DNA from: Bacteroidia bacterium
Lineage (GTDB): Bacteria; Bacteroidota; Bacteroidia; Flavobacteriales; Flavobacteriaceae
Assembly (NCBI GenBank): GCA_030427985.1
Contig: JAUIBH010000025.1
Span: forward strand, 1 to 44,156
Length of the DNA stretch: 44,156 bases
Direction: 5' to 3'
Positions within the stretch are counted from its first letter, which is position 1; the number at the start of each line of letters is the position of its first letter. The notes below the pieces were generated by a model. The model did no database searches, was not told the origin of the DNA, and saw nothing but the letters and a program-made list of their open reading frames with translations. This document shows, in pieces, positions 41,663 through 44,156 of the stretch. The translations under genes and the position numbers were made by a program.

Positions 41663-43219
41663 ATGAACAAGTTTGCCCTGTTTGCTTTGGGTTTCTTACT
41701 TTCCTGTAATTCTTCTCAAAAAACCGTATCGGAAACCTCAAAACCAATATCAGAAGCAGACCCGGTCAGCTATGCTCAAACCATTACCCAAGAAGAATTA
41801 AAAGAGCATTTGTTCACGTATGCATCAGATGAATTTGAAGGCCGTGAGACAGGGGAGCCTGGTCAAAAAAAGGCCGTGGAATATTTAAAGGAGCAATATG
41901 AGGCCTTAGGGGTTCCAGCTGCAAAACAAGATGGCAATTATTTTCAGAAAGTCCCTTTGGAAGTAGCTAAAGTTCCCGTGGGGAATATTAATATCAACAA
42001 CACAACTTTTGAGATTGGTGAAGATGTACTGGCATTTACCCAGGCACAGGGCAATTTTAACCAAGTGGTTTATGTTGGTTATGGCATAGAAGAAGATACT
42101 TATTCGGATTATGCTGGGATTGATGCAAACGGAAAAGTAGTGCTCATCAAATCTGGCGAACCCATAAACCCAAATGGCAATTATGTACTTTCAGGAACTA
42201 CTGAAAAATCGGCGTGGAGCAATATGTCCGAAGCCATGGAAAAAAAAGCCACTCTAGCCATGGAAAAGGGAGCCAAAGGGATTCTGTACTGGGATTCCCA
42301 AAATTTTCCTCGATACAAAGGGTATTTTGAGTTTATGAAGGCCAACAATAGTGGAAAAATGGAGTTGGCCGAAAACAGTACCGATAGTTTTATTGTGATT
42401 CTTAATGAAACTACGGCAAAAGCGTTCAAAAAGGACATTGAAAATGACCATTCCCCAAAAGCCATTTTGGTGAACCTAAAGCTTAACATAGAAAGTGGTA
42501 ATGAGAAGATAGACTCGGAGAATGTTGTCGCTTTTATAAAAGGAACTGAAAAACCAAATGAATATCTGGTCATTTCTTCCCATTTGGACCATATTGGAAT
42601 AAGTGCCAATGGAGACATTAACAATGGTGCTGATGACGATGGCTCGGGTACCGTGGCCATGCTGGAAATTGCGGAGGCTTTTAAAAAAGCTGCCGAAGAC
42701 GGAGACGGTCCAAAGCGTTCCGTAGTGTTCTTACATGTAACGGGTGAGGAAAAAGGACTTTTGGGTTCAAGATATTACACGGACGTAGATCCCATTTTTC
42801 CTCTAACCCAAACCGTAGCCGACCTAAATATTGATATGATTGGACGTATTGATCCCAAACGGAGTGGCGATAGAAACTACGTTTATCTTATTGGTTCTGA
42901 TAAATTAAGTACGGAGCTACACAACCTTTCAGAGGAAATCAATGCCAAATATGCAAACTTGGAGTTGGACTATACGTACAATGATGAGAATGATCCAAAT
43001 CGGTTTTATTACCGTAGTGATCACTACAATTTTGCCAAAAACAACATTCCCATCATATTTTATTTTAATGGAACCCATGCAGACTACCACCGCCCGGGAG
43101 ATACCCCGGATAAAATAAACTATGATCTATTGGAAAATCGCACACGCTTAATTTTTTACACCGCTTGGGAAGTGGCCAATAGACCAGAAAAGATTTTGGT
43201 GGATAAAGTTGCGGATTGA
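41663..43219 (+). CDS. M28-family zinc peptidase, lipoprotein
   Basis: The 518-residue protein starts with a lipoprotein signal (MNKFALFALGFLLSCNSSQ), lipidated at the Cys of LLSC. It has a PA-like insert in the middle (GYGIEEDTYSDYAGIDANGK) and the M28 metal ligands in order: His in SHLDHIG, Asp in NNGADDDGSGTVAM, Glu-Glu in TGEEKGLLGS, Asp in NIDMIGRID and His in HADYHRPGD. It is a probable aminopeptidase or carboxypeptidase-like enzyme anchored to the outer membrane. It is divergent from the DapA-like gene and is followed by a terminator. Confidence 0.92.
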   Translation: MNKFALFALGFLLSCNSSQKTVSETSKPISEADPVSYAQTITQEELKEHLFTYASDEFEGRETGEPGQKKAVEYLKEQYEALGVPAAKQDGNYFQKVPLEVAKVPVGNININNTTFEIGEDVLAFTQAQGNFNQVVYVGYGIEEDTYSDYAGIDANGKVVLIKSGEPINPNGNYVLSGTTEKSAWSNMSEAMEKKATLAMEKGAKGILYWDSQNFPRYKGYFEFMKANNSGKMELAENSTDSFIVILNETTAKAFKKDIENDHSPKAILVNLKLNIESGNEKIDSENVVAFIKGTEKPNEYLVISSHLDHIGISANGDINNGADDDGSGTVAMLEIAEAFKKAAEDGDGPKRSVVFLHVTGEEKGLLGSRYYTDVDPIFPLTQTVADLNIDMIGRIDPKRSGDRNYVYLIGSDKLSTELHNLSEEINAKYANLELDYTYNDENDPNRFYYRSDHYNFAKNNIPIIFYFNGTHADYHRPGDTPDKINYDLLENRTRLIFYTAWEVANRPEKILVDKVAD

Positions 43220-43240
43220 AAAACTAAAGAACTATAAAGC

Positions 43241-43268
43241 AAAAGCCCCAATGTTGAGGGCTTTTTTT
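43241..43268 (+). terminator. Intrinsic terminator after the M28 peptidase
   Basis: AGCCC (43244-43248) pairs with GGGCT (43258-43262), with further pairs in the stem after one bulged A, flanked by an A-run and seven T residues. It lies 25-50 bases after the peptidase stop codon. Confidence 0.8.
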
Positions 43269-43287
43269 ATGGAAAAACTATTGGATA

Positions 43288-43363
43288 GTCATTCCGAACT
43301 TGTTTCGGAATCCCTGCATTCATAAGTTCCCACTATGAGAATCTGAAACAAGTTCAGATTGAC
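43288..43363. repeat. REP-like inverted element made of two related hairpins
   Basis: The left unit (43288-43312) and the right unit (43339-43363) are inverted copies of each other, about 25 bases each with five differences. Each unit alone is a hairpin: TTCCGAA-CTTGT-TTCGGAA at 43292-43310 and ATCTGAA-ACAAG-TTCAGAT at 43341-43359. The differences between the two units are paired changes that keep both stems intact. The element lies between the M28 terminator and the last gene; it resembles the REP/BIME class, likely one of many copies in the genome. Confidence 0.7.
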
Positions 43364-43387
43364 GCACAAATCACTTCAACTAGTTCT

Positions 43388-44156
43388 TCAAAAACTATAA
43401 CTGTGTCCCAAGGTAATGGTGAGTTCGTTTCTGTTCCCTGTTGAAAGTCTCTTGAACAGTTGGATTACATTCAGGTGAAAATTATGCTTTTCCTTGAGAA
43501 CATAAGATAGATTGGCTCTTAAATTTGCTACACTGACTTTAGATTTAGTAGAGTTGTTTGTATTGTATGAAGCACCAAAATTGGTACTCAATGTATTCTC
43601 CAAAAACTTCTTGTTAACATTCATTGTAGGACCCCAGGTAGATGAATTCTCAGTGCCAATCGTATTGAGCGTACCATTCATAGCAGTGGTGATATTCATG
43701 TTACGGTTTGGCAAGCCCACGGTGTAGGATATATTACCATTATGAAAGGTTGAAGCGTTACCTATCCGAACCACACCATCCTCGGCATTGGAAACATCAG
43801 CTAGAGCATAATTGAGATTTATATTTTGCTGTACGTCTTCTTTTTGAGAAAGAACGTAGTTGATGTTAATGTTTGCATTTTGGGACAACTGTTTAAAGTC
43901 CAACGCTTCGCGCTCTTCATCAAGTAAGTTATCATCGTTGATGACCTCAAACTGGTCTACTTTGGCATTGGTAAAAGTGGTGAAGTTTGAATATGAACCT
44001 GTTATGGTCAGTGATTCGGAAGCATTATAGGTAGCATTTGTACGTCTTCAAACAAATCTGAACTGGCCCGGTCCAAAGTTAAGTCATAGTTTTAACTTTT
44101 GAATTTGGTGCTCTTTCCTTCTTTTGAGCATCGTTCTTTTCTTTATCAATTTACGG
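43388..44156 (-). pseudogene. C-terminal part of an outer-membrane beta-barrel protein, frame broken twice near the edge
   Basis: Only the C-terminal part is present. From 44047 down to 43388 one frame gives alternating polar/hydrophobic strands (NATYNASESLTITGSYSNF, NINLNYALADVSNAEDG) and ends ELTITLGHSYSF, the C-terminal Phe of outer-membrane barrels. Further right, the sensible protein continues in other frames: YDLTLDRASSDLFEDV in a second frame (about 44041-44088) and EKNDAQKKERAPNSKVKT in a third (right of about 44090). Each switch is explained by one missing base. So close to the contig end, sequencing or assembly error is as likely as a true pseudogene. No ligand can be given. Confidence 0.65.

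Noticed and set aside
1-44156. CRISPR arrays, tRNA or rRNA genes, insertion sequences and prophage genes
   Set aside because: No regularly spaced repeats, no cloverleaf or rRNA-like segments, and no transposase, integrase or phage structural protein were found on either strand by eye.

Overview
The window looks like one contig from a marine-type member of the Flavobacteriaceae (Bacteroidota), possibly near Muricauda/Allomuricauda; the genus is a guess from gene content. The family assignment rests on several points. Secreted proteins end their signal peptides in AQ/SQ, there are SusC-type plug domains and CarboxypepD_reg/OMP barrels, and many genes have a Bacteroidota -7 box (TAnnTTTG) just upstream. 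Shine-Dalgarno sequences are scarce, and there are family-restricted small proteins (CAL67264-type membrane protein, DUF2853). Both ends cut through genes. No tRNA, rRNA, CRISPR array, insertion sequence or phage gene was seen.

Left part (1-12 kb): a truncated secreted zinc metalloprotease; a three-gene set of circularly permuted ATP-grasp, alpha-E and transglutaminase-like proteins, a conserved but biochemically unexplained system; prfB with an intact programmed +1 frameshift; an ArsC-type reductase; a lysine-tailed secreted protein; a TonB-receptor-like outer membrane protein; a 57-residue membrane protein; and fumarase C.

Middle part (12-24.4 kb): an ankyrin-PDZ protein, a membrane-anchored coiled-coil protein, an MBL-fold lipoprotein, a secreted Cys-containing protein, EttA, a small membrane protein, a Gfo/Idh/MocA oxidoreductase, an acyl-CoA carboxylase beta subunit, a protein joining a VWA domain, a SusC-like plug and TPR-like repeats without any barrel, and a secreted M24 peptidase.

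Menaquinone part (24.4-37.5 kb, all on the minus strand): hotdog thioesterase - menF - menD - small membrane protein - DUF2853 | CvfB - SPOR protein - menA | LytTR response regulator | TPR histidine kinase | menC - CPBP protease - menE. menB and a clear menH are absent from the window. The two-component pair sits inside the men cluster, and the gap between its two genes holds a perfect 10-bp direct repeat with a 21-bp period, the geometry of LytTR operators.

Right part (37.6-44.2 kb): an esterase, a YD-like secreted protein, a D-amino-acid-dehydrogenase-like flavoprotein with a DapA-like lyase (probably hydroxyproline or related catabolism), an M28 lipoprotein peptidase, a REP-like double hairpin with compensatory base changes, and the C-terminal end of an outer-membrane barrel whose frame is broken twice in the last 110 bases.
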